A DNA stretch of 64,000 nt from Gracilaria vermiculophylla (lineage: Eukaryota > Rhodophyta > Florideophyceae > Gracilariales > Gracilariaceae): the NCBI GenBank assembly GCA_019155205.2, contig JAHNZQ020003147.1:454563-518562 (forward strand), read 5' to 3'. A program made the position numbers and the translations under genes. Shown one piece after another: positions 43,384 to 53,189 of this stretch (its first letter is position 1; every line of letters begins with the position of its first letter). Below the pieces are notes generated by a model that saw only the letters and a program-made list of their open reading frames with translations, was not told the origin of the DNA and did not search any database.

Positions 43384-44856
43384 ATGTCAACTATCTTGAA
43401 CTCAAAGCATGGGTGCCATCAAGGAAATGACCGAGACCGCTACATCATCATCTTATACAACGAGGAGCATGACGTGGTCTTTGTCGGCCGCAAAGACGAG
43501 CACCTCTATTTTCCACACTTGAAATGTCCCGAAATTCCCAGTCATGGTTTGTGTATGACCACATGCATCAGTGAGCGTTTTGAAGAGATGTTAGGGGTCA
43601 AGTATGAGCTAACCGTTCTCTACTCATCAGAAATGGGAACACCATGGAGCGAGATCCGCTGGCCGTGCGAAGCTATTTTCGAGGTCATATCCCCTCTGGA
43701 CCCAAGCTCTAGAGACTCATACTGCTCCTTGTCAGTTGAATATCAGTGGATGTCATTAAGTACAATATGGGACTCGCTAACACACCCCAAAACGTCGTGG
43801 ACACAAGATGCTTGCGACTTTTCGGCATTCCAAGCTCTTCTGAAACTGAAGGATCGATCGTGTCAAGACAACCGGATACGACCGTGGATGAGACCAAACT
43901 GGTATACAGAGACCACAGCGGAAGCGACAAAGGTACTGAAAAGTCGAGGATACTCTGTAAACGATCGTTTTGCACAGTTGTCCATGACATCCGGCTCTGC
44001 TCTACTGGCTGTCGAAACAGATGGAGGGAGGGTGTATTTGAAGGCTAGCAGTCGAAAAGAAGTGATGGTAACCGCGCTGGTAGCCACTTTTGCTCCAAAC
44101 CTCGTTAGGTCGCCGATATTCGTGAACGAAGAGAAAGAATGGATGTTGATGAGCGACTATGGAAGAACCATGGAGGACGAAGAATTTGGACTCGTAGAGT
44201 TCGACAAACTATGCGTGCCACTGGGAAAGCTGCATTTAGAATCGCAAAAACATATCGACAAGTTGAAAGAAGTCGGAGTGCCAGTTGTTTCGGCCGAAAG
44301 CTGGATTCAAAGAACGAGATCAATGCTTGAAAACGAAAGTGTGCGAAGAACTTTAAAAGAGTTCGGCGATAACAGCTGTGGTACTAAAGATGATAAGGGC
44401 CGCTTAAAAGTTTATAGTGAAACGATCTGCGAGTTCTTGCGCGAATTGTATGAAAATTGGCGGTGCCTTTTGTCTTTGACGCATGGAGACATACACAGAG
44501 GCAATATGATCAAGAGCGATGATGGCGGATGCTTGTTCATTGATTGGGAAAATGCCAGTATTGACTTTCCTATTGCTGATGTAAGCATTCTTGGGTCGCA
44601 AGTAATTCCCGTTGCTGATCGGCAAAGATGTAACAGAGAGCCGTATTTTCGTTTGTGGGAACAGCATATGTCACTATCGGATTTCGATTCGTTGTGGTGG
44701 TGTTTGATATTGAGGGATCTGCTCGGGGTCGTCCTAGATACATTTGAGTCAGCAGTCTCAACAGGTAGGAAGCCCGTGTTTGAAAAGGAGGATGCGGATC
44801 GCCTCTCATATGTCTTGGTGGAAATATGGTTAGAAATGGAGAACCGGAAGGCATGA
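43384..44856 (+). CDS. Bacterial-type phosphotransferase (APH/choline-kinase fold) with N-terminal Nudix-like region
   Basis: A 490-residue protein with two parts. Residues about 18-110 (YIIILYNEEHDVVFVGRK to EAIFEVISP) look like a Nudix fold, but the box is degenerate (ISERFEEMLGV in place of the REUxEExGU core), so hydrolase activity is doubtful. From about 165 the layout RPNWYTETTAEATKVLKSRG, VYLKASS with its lysine, WMLMSDYG, then HGDIHRGN at about 366 and FIDWENA at about 386 is that of aminoglycoside/small-molecule phosphotransferases. The catalytic HxDxxxxN and metal-binding Asp are intact. The overall pattern is most like bacterial proteins, so gene transfer is plausible; the substrate is unknown. 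Confidence 0.75.
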   Translation: MSTILNSKHGCHQGNDRDRYIIILYNEEHDVVFVGRKDEHLYFPHLKCPEIPSHGLCMTTCISERFEEMLGVKYELTVLYSSEMGTPWSEIRWPCEAIFEVISPLDPSSRDSYCSLSVEYQWMSLSTIWDSLTHPKTSWTQDACDFSAFQALLKLKDRSCQDNRIRPWMRPNWYTETTAEATKVLKSRGYSVNDRFAQLSMTSGSALLAVETDGGRVYLKASSRKEVMVTALVATFAPNLVRSPIFVNEEKEWMLMSDYGRTMEDEEFGLVEFDKLCVPLGKLHLESQKHIDKLKEVGVPVVSAESWIQRTRSMLENESVRRTLKEFGDNSCGTKDDKGRLKVYSETICEFLRELYENWRCLLSLTHGDIHRGNMIKSDDGGCLFIDWENASIDFPIADVSILGSQVIPVADRQRCNREPYFRLWEQHMSLSDFDSLWWCLILRDLLGVVLDTFESAVSTGRKPVFEKEDADRLSYVLVEIWLEMENRKA

Positions 44857-47048
44857 AGCCAATCCTTGCAGTATTGTGATGTAAACGACCAAGCTTTCTC
44901 ATTCTAGCGAAAAATAAACGTCTCTTGGGGTGTGACGAAAAAGATTGTTTGTTTTAGGTTATTTCGGCAAAGCCATAACTATGAACACGTTCTTTTTGTG
45001 GCATGAGACACAACCAGCATTCCTGAAAAGTAGAGCAAAACATTGTCGACATGATACTTTGGTTATTTAAGAAACTGAAAGAGTTCATATACAATTATGA
45101 CTCTTGCCACGTAATCCTGGCCTTTCCGTCCCTTTCGCTCTGCTACATTCGTAAAAAGCCCAATTTGATATTCAACAGCGACGTTTTGCATGGAATTCGT
45201 ATTGGGCTGCTTCACAAAGAAGCTCAGCAGCTTTCAGCTGTCCTTTAAACCATTGCTCCGCGCATTCCAAATGACTTTATCAAAAACTAGTGATGACGTT
45301 CGCCAAAAAAGGCCTTTTCTTTACTGAGAATCCTTTCCTTTAAAAGGCTGCTCGGGATTTGCGGTTTTATGCTATAATCTGCACCGATACAGAAGAAAAA
45401 GAAACTCTTTTATCTCGCATGTTCCCCTTCCTCCCTCAATTGCGCCGATGTAATTTCTCTGATAGTTCAGAAGTGTTAAGGACAGTGGCCCAATTCCTTT
45501 CTTGCTTTGGAATTACGTTTACATCGCCAAGCGGAAGAACAACATGAAACAAGAAAAGTGTTCAACATCGGAAAAGACGAGGAGACTGCGTTGTCTTGCA
45601 TCTCATCGAGATATCTGAAAATTCGGCAAGTTCGATGAAACGGTAAATACATCTCAAGAAGATCAATACTAAGACAAGAACATGCGCTTTTCAAGACCCC
45701 GAATTTTGAACGGAAAAGGTATTTGAAAACGTTAATGAAGCTGAAAAAGCAGACGTCACGCATGCTTAATCTGCAACCAGTGATGTAACATCATTGCATC
45801 CTACATGTTTCGATATGCAACGAAAAACACTATTCGGGTATAGAACCGCAGCAATAGAAGACGCTGAAAATTTTCTCTTTCGGGGTCCATTGACGAATGC
45901 CACATGTCAGGACGAGCTGCAGACACAAACACACGGAGAACATTGTTCATGGACGTGATTACGAAATGACCGTCACTGTTTTTGGCCTTTTTAATCCGAG
46001 AGGGTAACCAGCGTAGGTGGGATTCTTGCCATTTTGTAATAAGGAATGGCAGACTAATGGAAAGAAAGACCTCGAAGCTCATTTGCATCAATAGTCAATG
46101 TTTTGCAAAACCTGAAGCACAATCAGATGTGTCTATTCTCTTATAGCTCGGTGAAAATACAGACATAAGCTAACCATATCTGGTGAATAAAAGCAATTCT
46201 TTGCCGTTGATGCGCAAAGATCCTGACGTCCTCAAACATGAAGAACATGTGAATGTCCTCAATACTTTGGCATTTCTGGGAACCTTGCATCAAGCACAGA
46301 ACGAAACCGACAGTCGTTCTTGCTCTCAGGAACTTATTTGTAAATAATTAAGTACGCAAACAATGCGGAAATCGCGTGGAGCGTCTCCGTTGCTTGCCAT
46401 AACCTCTCACACACAAGCGCTGGATTTCCCAACATACGCTCGATCTCCAACTATCTTTTGAAAAACAAAGAGAGCATTTATTGAAAGCTAAAAAGATCTG
46501 AAGCCCGTGCAGGAGGCATCACAAACTTACGAGGCCGTATCACTGACTCTGCCCTCGTCGGTGTTGTTCAGTTCGATACGTGTTCGACACACCAATTATT
46601 GTCGGTAACCTACAATGGTACGCGTATTCGTCAAATAGGTTGTTATCCATCTTTACAAAGCTTTTGGCTTGGCCATATTGTCTTCGAATTAAAAGCTTCG
46701 AGGAAACTTCCATTGAACAACAATTTAGAGCCTTGTTATCGCGGTTGAGCGCGATCTCGCCGCTGCTTGAGCTGACATTTTCTCAGGCGGTACGGCATGA
46801 CACCAAAAGGTGTCCCATGACAAAATGGAACAAAAGTTCCCGCCAAAATTTCCAAAATGAATGCAGCCCAACTTGAGAAGCGTCCAGTCGCGCCGTCTTG
46901 TGCGCAATAGATGCGCAGCCCTCGCACGTTGGGCACACCAAGGAACGTAATCCTTGGCCTCCAATTCTGCTGCCTGTCTATGATATCCAACAATTCCAGA
47001 GTTTCAATATTTTAAAGTCGCGTGCAATAGAGTCTGGATCCGTCGGGT
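44857..47048. other. Gene-poor region, about 2.2 kb
   Basis: A+T-moderate DNA with only short frames, none with recognisable motifs. I see no tRNA, transposon ends or large repeat. Confidence 0.5.
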
Positions 47049-50000
47049 ATGGCTCCCAGAAAAAGGCGTTCTTGCGTCAATCAAGGGCTTGTGGAAGCTC
47101 TGCAAGTCGAGCTTGAAAATACGACTGGAGAATGGGTCAGAAAGTCACTTCAAAAAGCTATCAAGAACGTTCGGCTATGCAAACAAGAGATATTGACCAG
47201 GCAGGACGCTCTTCAAATCCAAGGCATAGGCGACTATATCGCGTCCATTATCGAAACCTATCTCAACGAAAATCCCCCTACTGTAGATGGACATCCACAG
47301 CATACTCGTGATATACAGATGAAAGTACAGCTTTCTTCATCAAGAAATCCCGGACGGAGACAAGAACGCGCAAGCGGGTGTGGAAGCGGGCGTGAAAGCG
47401 GGCGTGAAAGCGGGCGTGAAAGCAGATCAAGTAAAGGACGCAGGAAAGAATCTAAAAGTGGGGAAACGGAAGGACAACTACAAATGAGTCTACAGATTGT
47501 CGATTTAGAACAAAGCGAAGCATCTTCTCCCGCTCAACATCCTCCATCCGTGCCAGCATCGTCCCAAATGGGAGGCAGATCGAGCGAGGGAACCTCACGA
47601 CAAAAGGATAAGAACGAATACATTCCTCGTGCTGGAACAGCAACGGCAGCATTGCTTATAGCCATGCTCAAAGCCCTGAAAGATGATGATCTTTGTGATA
47701 TTGAAAAAGAGGACATATGTAAGCGTGCTCAAGAATATACCAGTGAAATAGTTCAAAGAAACCAAAAGTCACAGCAAGGGCCGTTTTATGATGGATGGAG
47801 CAGTATGAATAAGCAACTGATTTCTAAAGGCTACGTACGGAAGCACGGCAGGCCACTAGTGTTCAGCCTTACAGAGAAAGGAAAAAATATTGCCAACACT
47901 TGTATAGCACAGTACGAAAATATTCAAGGAAGGCGACAGCTGAAGTACGACCCCGGACGTCCATTGGAGAGGAGAACTACGTCATTAAATGCATTGCATT
48001 CTCCTGAAAACGCCCAAGACGATCACGATGAAGACGAAGAAGATTTTGTGTCTTCTTGCATCTCCCCATCGAATAAACATGGATGTGGTGAAAGCAGACC
48101 AGGGTCACTTCCAACGAAGGAAAGGAAGGAAGAAAGTAGAGGTACCACGAACAAAGCACATTTAAGCAAAAACATCTCCTTCGCTCATGCGCCAGCTGAA
48201 GACCAGAATGAAGACTTCCAACTAGCTCTCAAGTTGCATGCACAGGTACAACAACATAATCTGCCAAGCGTAACTACAGCTCACTTTACACGATCACGAA
48301 ATTCTTGTCATACTGGAACTGATGCTCCTCTAGAAACAAAAAAACTACATCAAGCTGGAAAGCAATCCGAGATACGGCTAGCCGAAAAGTATACCGCTGG
48401 AGAAGAATTTGCGATAGTTCAGAATAGGTTGCGTACTGATCCGGTTCGGCAAGTTAGAATATCCAATGATCAATCAAACGACACCGCTGGGAAGGCTTCC
48501 GTACCGCCTGTCTCTAGCAAGAAGTATAACAAGTGTAGCGATTCCGATGAACTATCTATCATACCCGTAACTCTGCCCAACAGGAGAGGCAACAAGCGTC
48601 GCCGAACAAGAACAGAATATCAAGTCGACAGAGCGGTGGTCGTCATTGATCAAGCAGAAAAGGAGGGGAGCCTAGTGCAAGATATGGCAATGATCTCTGG
48701 TGAAATGTTAAGCAAAGGAAAACTCCCGGAAACCAAAGAAGCCCCCACTAATTCTATAAGAAATACATTGCGCGCGGTTCATGAAGTTGAAGCTGAGGAA
48801 AAGGAAGGTCCGAAACCTTTGAATCTTATCCTCACATCACTTGAGCCCGATAAAGACACTGACGAGAACAACAATGGTTCTTTAAATGGAGACACTGATG
48901 GAGCAGACAAGGTCATTAAAAAGAACACCGTTGAGGTTCAGAAAGAACATGGGATTTTGCTCGGATCAAAGGTGCAATCTGTTTTGCGCGGCAGTAAAGT
49001 CATAGATCTAATCGACGACTTCGATGATTCCAATGATAACGGAGTGTCTCGTGGATATATTTGTGAATCGCCCAAGTATGGCTTTGACGAGGCCAAGAAC
49101 ACCTTTACAGAAACGCAATCCGAAAAACGAAGCATGCAAAGCGGTCCAAGTCAGTTGCAAGTCACCGAAGCACATGGAGTAATTGACCTAATAAATGAAG
49201 TTATGAGCCCCGAGATTTCACGAAGCCACATATCGCGATTAAGGCATCACAACCATGGTGACCAGAGCACAATTATTGATGTTGATGAATACTGGGAGGA
49301 AAGTAGCTCTTTGAATCGGCCGATGCTTCACAATTTGAACCAGACATCGGATGCTGAAAGAAAGAGCAGAGTTTCAGCTCCAGTTTCAGCGGCCCAGGAG
49401 TTATTTTCATGTAGCGAAGCACCCATATGTGTTGTGAGTGATGATGATGAAAACGGCGATGGTCACGTAAATTACGGACCTCCTGGCTGTGTGGAAGTTC
49501 ACGGTCGACAGCAAGAGTCTTCACCATTGCGTGAGCTAAGATGTCAAAGGGGTAACAACCGTCAAGGAGCTAGAAATCTGGGCAATATCGATTTTCCAAT
49601 GCAGCTCGATGATACACGTCTATCAAACAATGAGAGCTCATTTTCTGGGCGGAACTCTGTCATTGATCTTCAATCGACTGAAATTGAAAGAGATTCGTCT
49701 AACATCGAAGACCTCACCATCACTGAAGTAATGAAATCAAGCAAGAATTCAAGTGTCTACGAAGAATGCGAAATTATACTGTTACTGGATTCGCAAGAGA
49801 AGCTTACACAGCACAAAAGCCAGACTAGTGCATCCTTTGGTGACTTATTGAGGACGAATGGAGTAATGTGTGATGTTCGCTCGCTGCCATGTGGCGACGC
49901 CTTGTTTCTTGCTCGCTTTAAAGACGGGACTGAAGTTGTACTAGATTACATTATTGAGAGAAAGACTATTCTCGATTATGCAATGTCCATGAATGACGGT

Positions 50001-50555
50001 CGCATTCCGAAGCAAGCATATCTCCTTTTACATTCGAAGATTTTGCATCCCCTTCTTGTACTTGAAGGTAACATGAGAGCAAATGCCGATATATACGATC
50101 AACCTCGCATGCGCAGCAAACTGGCTGAGCTTGAAGTGTGTGCGGACATATATGTGAAACGAACAAAAGACACCAAAGATACCGCGCACTTCTATGGTTG
50201 TATTTTAAGAAGACTGAAGGGTAAGTATCGCATGGTCAATCGGTCAAAAATGATGGAGGGAAGGCAGAAGTTTTCAGACTGGTGCCGGCACATTTCTCAC
50301 ATGCAACAATTGACTCTGAACCAACTTTTCATGCTTCAACTTTGTACCGTTCCGAGGCTTGGCATGGGCAAAGCCCAAAAGATTATCGATATGGGTTACA
50401 ATACTCCTCAATCTCTCTTCCGAGCATATGAAAAGAAGGAAAATACGCATGAAAAGGAAGAGTTACTACATCCTGAAAAATCTGGTTTCGGGGTAAAGAT
50501 CAGTAAAGCTGTCGCCCACTTGTTTTCTTCCGAAGACTACTACGCTCAGGCGTGA
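47049..50555 (+). CDS. MUS81: MUS81 crossover-junction endonuclease with enlarged central region
   Basis: A 1,168-residue MUS81, about twice the usual length (human 551). It acts with EME1 on branched DNA at stalled forks and recombination joints. The N-terminal helix-hairpin-helix (GLVEALQVELENTTG to IQGIGDYIASIIETYL) and the winged-helix-like YIPRAGTATAALLIAML block are followed by about 600 residues of polar, probably disordered sequence. This holds several SUMO-interaction-like motifs: VVVIDQAEKE (about 530), VIDLIDDFDD (650), VIDLINE (711), IIDVDE (741), ICVVSDDDE (793), VIDLQSTE (871). The ERCC4 nuclease domain follows at about 905 with the active-site IERKTILD (near 970) and GDALFLAR, then the C-terminal (HhH)2 region. 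No intron disrupts the frame. Confidence 0.92.
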   Translation: MAPRKRRSCVNQGLVEALQVELENTTGEWVRKSLQKAIKNVRLCKQEILTRQDALQIQGIGDYIASIIETYLNENPPTVDGHPQHTRDIQMKVQLSSSRNPGRRQERASGCGSGRESGRESGRESRSSKGRRKESKSGETEGQLQMSLQIVDLEQSEASSPAQHPPSVPASSQMGGRSSEGTSRQKDKNEYIPRAGTATAALLIAMLKALKDDDLCDIEKEDICKRAQEYTSEIVQRNQKSQQGPFYDGWSSMNKQLISKGYVRKHGRPLVFSLTEKGKNIANTCIAQYENIQGRRQLKYDPGRPLERRTTSLNALHSPENAQDDHDEDEEDFVSSCISPSNKHGCGESRPGSLPTKERKEESRGTTNKAHLSKNISFAHAPAEDQNEDFQLALKLHAQVQQHNLPSVTTAHFTRSRNSCHTGTDAPLETKKLHQAGKQSEIRLAEKYTAGEEFAIVQNRLRTDPVRQVRISNDQSNDTAGKASVPPVSSKKYNKCSDSDELSIIPVTLPNRRGNKRRRTRTEYQVDRAVVVIDQAEKEGSLVQDMAMISGEMLSKGKLPETKEAPTNSIRNTLRAVHEVEAEEKEGPKPLNLILTSLEPDKDTDENNNGSLNGDTDGADKVIKKNTVEVQKEHGILLGSKVQSVLRGSKVIDLIDDFDDSNDNGVSRGYICESPKYGFDEAKNTFTETQSEKRSMQSGPSQLQVTEAHGVIDLINEVMSPEISRSHISRLRHHNHGDQSTIIDVDEYWEESSSLNRPMLHNLNQTSDAERKSRVSAPVSAAQELFSCSEAPICVVSDDDENGDGHVNYGPPGCVEVHGRQQESSPLRELRCQRGNNRQGARNLGNIDFPMQLDDTRLSNNESSFSGRNSVIDLQSTEIERDSSNIEDLTITEVMKSSKNSSVYEECEIILLLDSQEKLTQHKSQTSASFGDLLRTNGVMCDVRSLPCGDALFLARFKDGTEVVLDYIIERKTILDYAMSMNDGRIPKQAYLLLHSKILHPLLVLEGNMRANADIYDQPRMRSKLAELEVCADIYVKRTKDTKDTAHFYGCILRRLKGKYRMVNRSKMMEGRQKFSDWCRHISHMQQLTLNQLFMLQLCTVPRLGMGKAQKIIDMGYNTPQSLFRAYEKKENTHEKEELLHPEKSGFGVKISKAVAHLFSSEDYYAQA
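47372..47419 (+). repeat. 12-bp tandem repeat, four units, in MUS81
   Basis: Three exact AAGCGGGCGTGA units (47384-47419) are preceded by one variant unit (47372-47383). They encode a short GRES/SGRE repeat in the disordered region after the first HhH. Confidence 0.85.
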
Positions 50556-51654
50556 AATCGAATTGATTGATAATCCCGATCTTTGCATATATCGATTCCG
50601 CTCCTACAGAACTCGCTCTCGCAATCCGAATGGACGGACACCACGGTTCACACTTGACCACTCATGCAAATGGTATGAGCGAAAAAGATATCACTCTTAT
50701 CCGGGAGAGAGGAGAAAACCACTTCGAATTGGTGAGAAGGTAGGTCTATCGCGATACTCTGAGTAAGATGGGAGCTCTTGGGTTGTTTATTACTTGTATA
50801 AATATTCCAAAGGTTCGAGTGTTTGGATCTGAGAGTGAATTGCTTGGGCTTTGCACACAATCTTTGCAGATTTTATTGACACCTTTGGTTTACGGGTTTG
50901 CCAAGCAGCAACCTGCCAAACAGCAACCAGAAAGAAATTTCGTCTGACAATGAAGATAGTTTTTTTTTTTTGGCTATCTCTCCTGTCGTCGAGCACGCGA
51001 AGTACAGGCGTTTAGAAAATTTTTTGCATGCAGGGAATAAGAATTTGAAGATCCCAACAAGAAATTGTTGTCTGAAGTTGCAACTTGACTTTCAGAATAC
51101 AAGGCTGTTGAGCACGATTCAGTGTTAAGAACCAGTCCGCGATACTCTGGAGCAGCAGACGGAAATTGATTAGATAGAAGCAATAATATTTGCCGAATAG
51201 ATCCCTGGTCCCACATTCACGTGAATGTTTCTCGATGACTAAAAGAGTGAGTGCCCTGGTGGCTTTCAGTCTAGCTACTAGAGAAATAACGAACATCATC
51301 ATGACCCGTAGTGTTTCTCTTTCTATGTAATACATCTGCATATAGACAATAGAAAGAATTGTACAGGGTTTTCTCGTTTTACAATAATAGGGATGGTGTT
51401 TATCGAGCAGCGCAATCAATGTACTGCCAAGTGGAAATACAGTCAGATGAGATAGGTGTTAACCGGTGGTAGTGAGCTCTTTTTATCTGGCTGTGCAGAT
51501 GATATTACGAAAAAAGAGAAAAGAAGACCCGCCCGACTCCACGAACACAGAGATGAACAACGAAATCTAATATAACTCTGTGCCATTTGTGCCACTTTCG
51601 GAAGTGGGCTCCCAACTTTGCCCGATGATTTGGTGTTAGTCAGATGAAAGTGTA
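50556..51654. other. Intergenic, about 1.1 kb
   Basis: 3' flanks of MUS81 and the desaturase. A T run lies at about 50961-50971. No gene or RNA recognised. Confidence 0.5.
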
Positions 51655-52857
51655 TTATTGATCTTTCTTGGTGAAAGCATCGGCTGTTGGGGACGCCTTC
51701 TCTGTCATTTCACGTTCAACCTCGAAACGATTTGCCAAGCTCCACTTCCTCTCGAAGATGAAATCTTTGAGTAACTCTGAATAACTTGTGTATGCGAACA
51801 AAGTGTCATAATATTCCGGTGCAGTTGCTTTTAACACCGCAAGCTTATTCCACGGCACAGAAGGGAAATCGTGATGTTCGACGTGGTAGCCAATTGCAAA
51901 GGCAAAGCGATTCGCAATTCCATAATATGAATAAGTGGCTTGAAAGGGTTGCGTCGGATAATGTTCTTGAATCCAACGAGCGCCTAAGGGGTGTAATCCA
52001 ATGCTTGAAATGGACGCGAAGGCCAAAAAGAGCACCGGAGCCCATCCGAAATAATGTACGATGGCGGCGTGGACAGCGACATTGAGAAACCAATTGAAGG
52101 CCATCCATGCTAGCTCTGTACCTTTCGGGATGCGATATGTATAGAAGGCAGTTCGCAACGCCTGCACGATGAAGAAAAACGCAAGCCATACAGTCTTCCT
52201 GAAGGGGGAGTTTCCAATAAACTTGGCCTCCCACTCAAACGGAACGTCCGGATCCTTGTGCGCGCGATTGAGTTCAATGTGATGAAGAATGTGATAATAG
52301 CGGAACATCATGGCGGACGGAAAGACGTGGGGAATATTGCACAACAATAACACAAAGCGATTCTTGGCGACGCTCTTGAAGACGAGGTTGTGGGTGGCAT
52401 CGTGAATCAAGACCCATAACGCATGGTCGACGACCGCACCGATGGTGTAGCTCAGAAGCAGGGAGAGCCAGACCGGACAGTGCTGTGTTACGACAACGGC
52501 AAGAGAAATTAAAAAGGAGACAAGCGCCACAGAGTAAATGGCGGTGCCACGATACGTTCCAAACAGGTTTTTGACTTCTGGATGCTTGCTCAATATCTCT
52601 GCGCGACGATCAGCATGCGGATGCTTAGCACCGCTCTTCCTATGAACAATGGTCTCCGCATCCTCAGTCGAGAGTAGATTGCTGCGCACAAGACCCTCTT
52701 CGGAGGATCCTCCCTTGCCCATTTTCGCGTCGGAGTACGAGCGACACATGCGGTGAGTTCGACTGAGAAACACGGCGGTGGTGTTACAGACAAGACGGCG
52801 CATGCGCCACGCGCGGTATCTCCCACTGCGAAGCAACGCAGCAGGCAACGGTGTCAT
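51655..52857 (-). CDS. DEGS1: Sphingolipid delta-4 desaturase
   Basis: A 400-residue membrane desaturase of the DEGS/DES1 type, which adds the 4,5-trans double bond of dihydroceramide in the ER. All three histidine boxes are present: HDATH (152-156), HILHH (189-193) and HVEHHDFP (325-332). SIGLHPLGARWIQEHY and the ATYSYYG block are specific to the family, and an ILSKHPEVKNLFG block marks its usual N-terminal start. Compared with the human enzyme (323) there are about 75 extra residues at the N-terminus, Arg/Ser-rich in the first 45, like an organelle presequence; a second ATG at residue 46 (52722) would give the standard size. Divergent from the FAD oxidoreductase gene. Confidence 0.93.
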   Translation of the reverse strand: MTPLPAALLRSGRYRAWRMRRLVCNTTAVFLSRTHRMCRSYSDAKMGKGGSSEEGLVRSNLLSTEDAETIVHRKSGAKHPHADRRAEILSKHPEVKNLFGTYRGTAIYSVALVSFLISLAVVVTQHCPVWLSLLLSYTIGAVVDHALWVLIHDATHNLVFKSVAKNRFVLLLCNIPHVFPSAMMFRYYHILHHIELNRAHKDPDVPFEWEAKFIGNSPFRKTVWLAFFFIVQALRTAFYTYRIPKGTELAWMAFNWFLNVAVHAAIVHYFGWAPVLFLAFASISSIGLHPLGARWIQEHYPTQPFQATYSYYGIANRFAFAIGYHVEHHDFPSVPWNKLAVLKATAPEYYDTLFAYTSYSELLKDFIFERKWSLANRFEVEREMTEKASPTADAFTKKDQ

Positions 52858-53189
52858 GCACGAGCGGCCAGGCAGCGGGGTCGGTCACGCGGCCAATCAG
52901 CGCGCGCCAATGCGTCGAGCAAGCGCGTAACGGATGCCATTCCCGCATCTGAGCTTGCGACACGTGGGCCCGTTGCCAGCGCTGACCGGTGGCCGTTGTG
53001 GCTACGTGGCGGCGTGGAAATGCGAGAGCACACCACGGCGGGTGCGAGTTGCACATAGCTTACACTGGTGCCGTGTGGCGGGGGAAGCGACGTGCGCCAG
53101 CAATGACGCTGCGCGGCGCCCGTTGACGTCTTCTGCGTCGTGTGCGCGTCAAGGGCGACTCGCGCTCTCCGCCTGGCGAACAGAACAGG
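52858..53189. promoter_or_regulatory. Shared upstream region of DEGS1 and the FAD oxidoreductase
   Basis: 332 G+C-rich bp between divergent ATGs with one CACGTG at 52961-52966. The plus-strand frame is open from a GTG at 53142, but no ATG precedes 53190. Confidence 0.4.

Noticed and set aside
46736..46993. Minus-strand frame of 85 codons upstream of MUS81
   Set aside because: No family features or supporting context.
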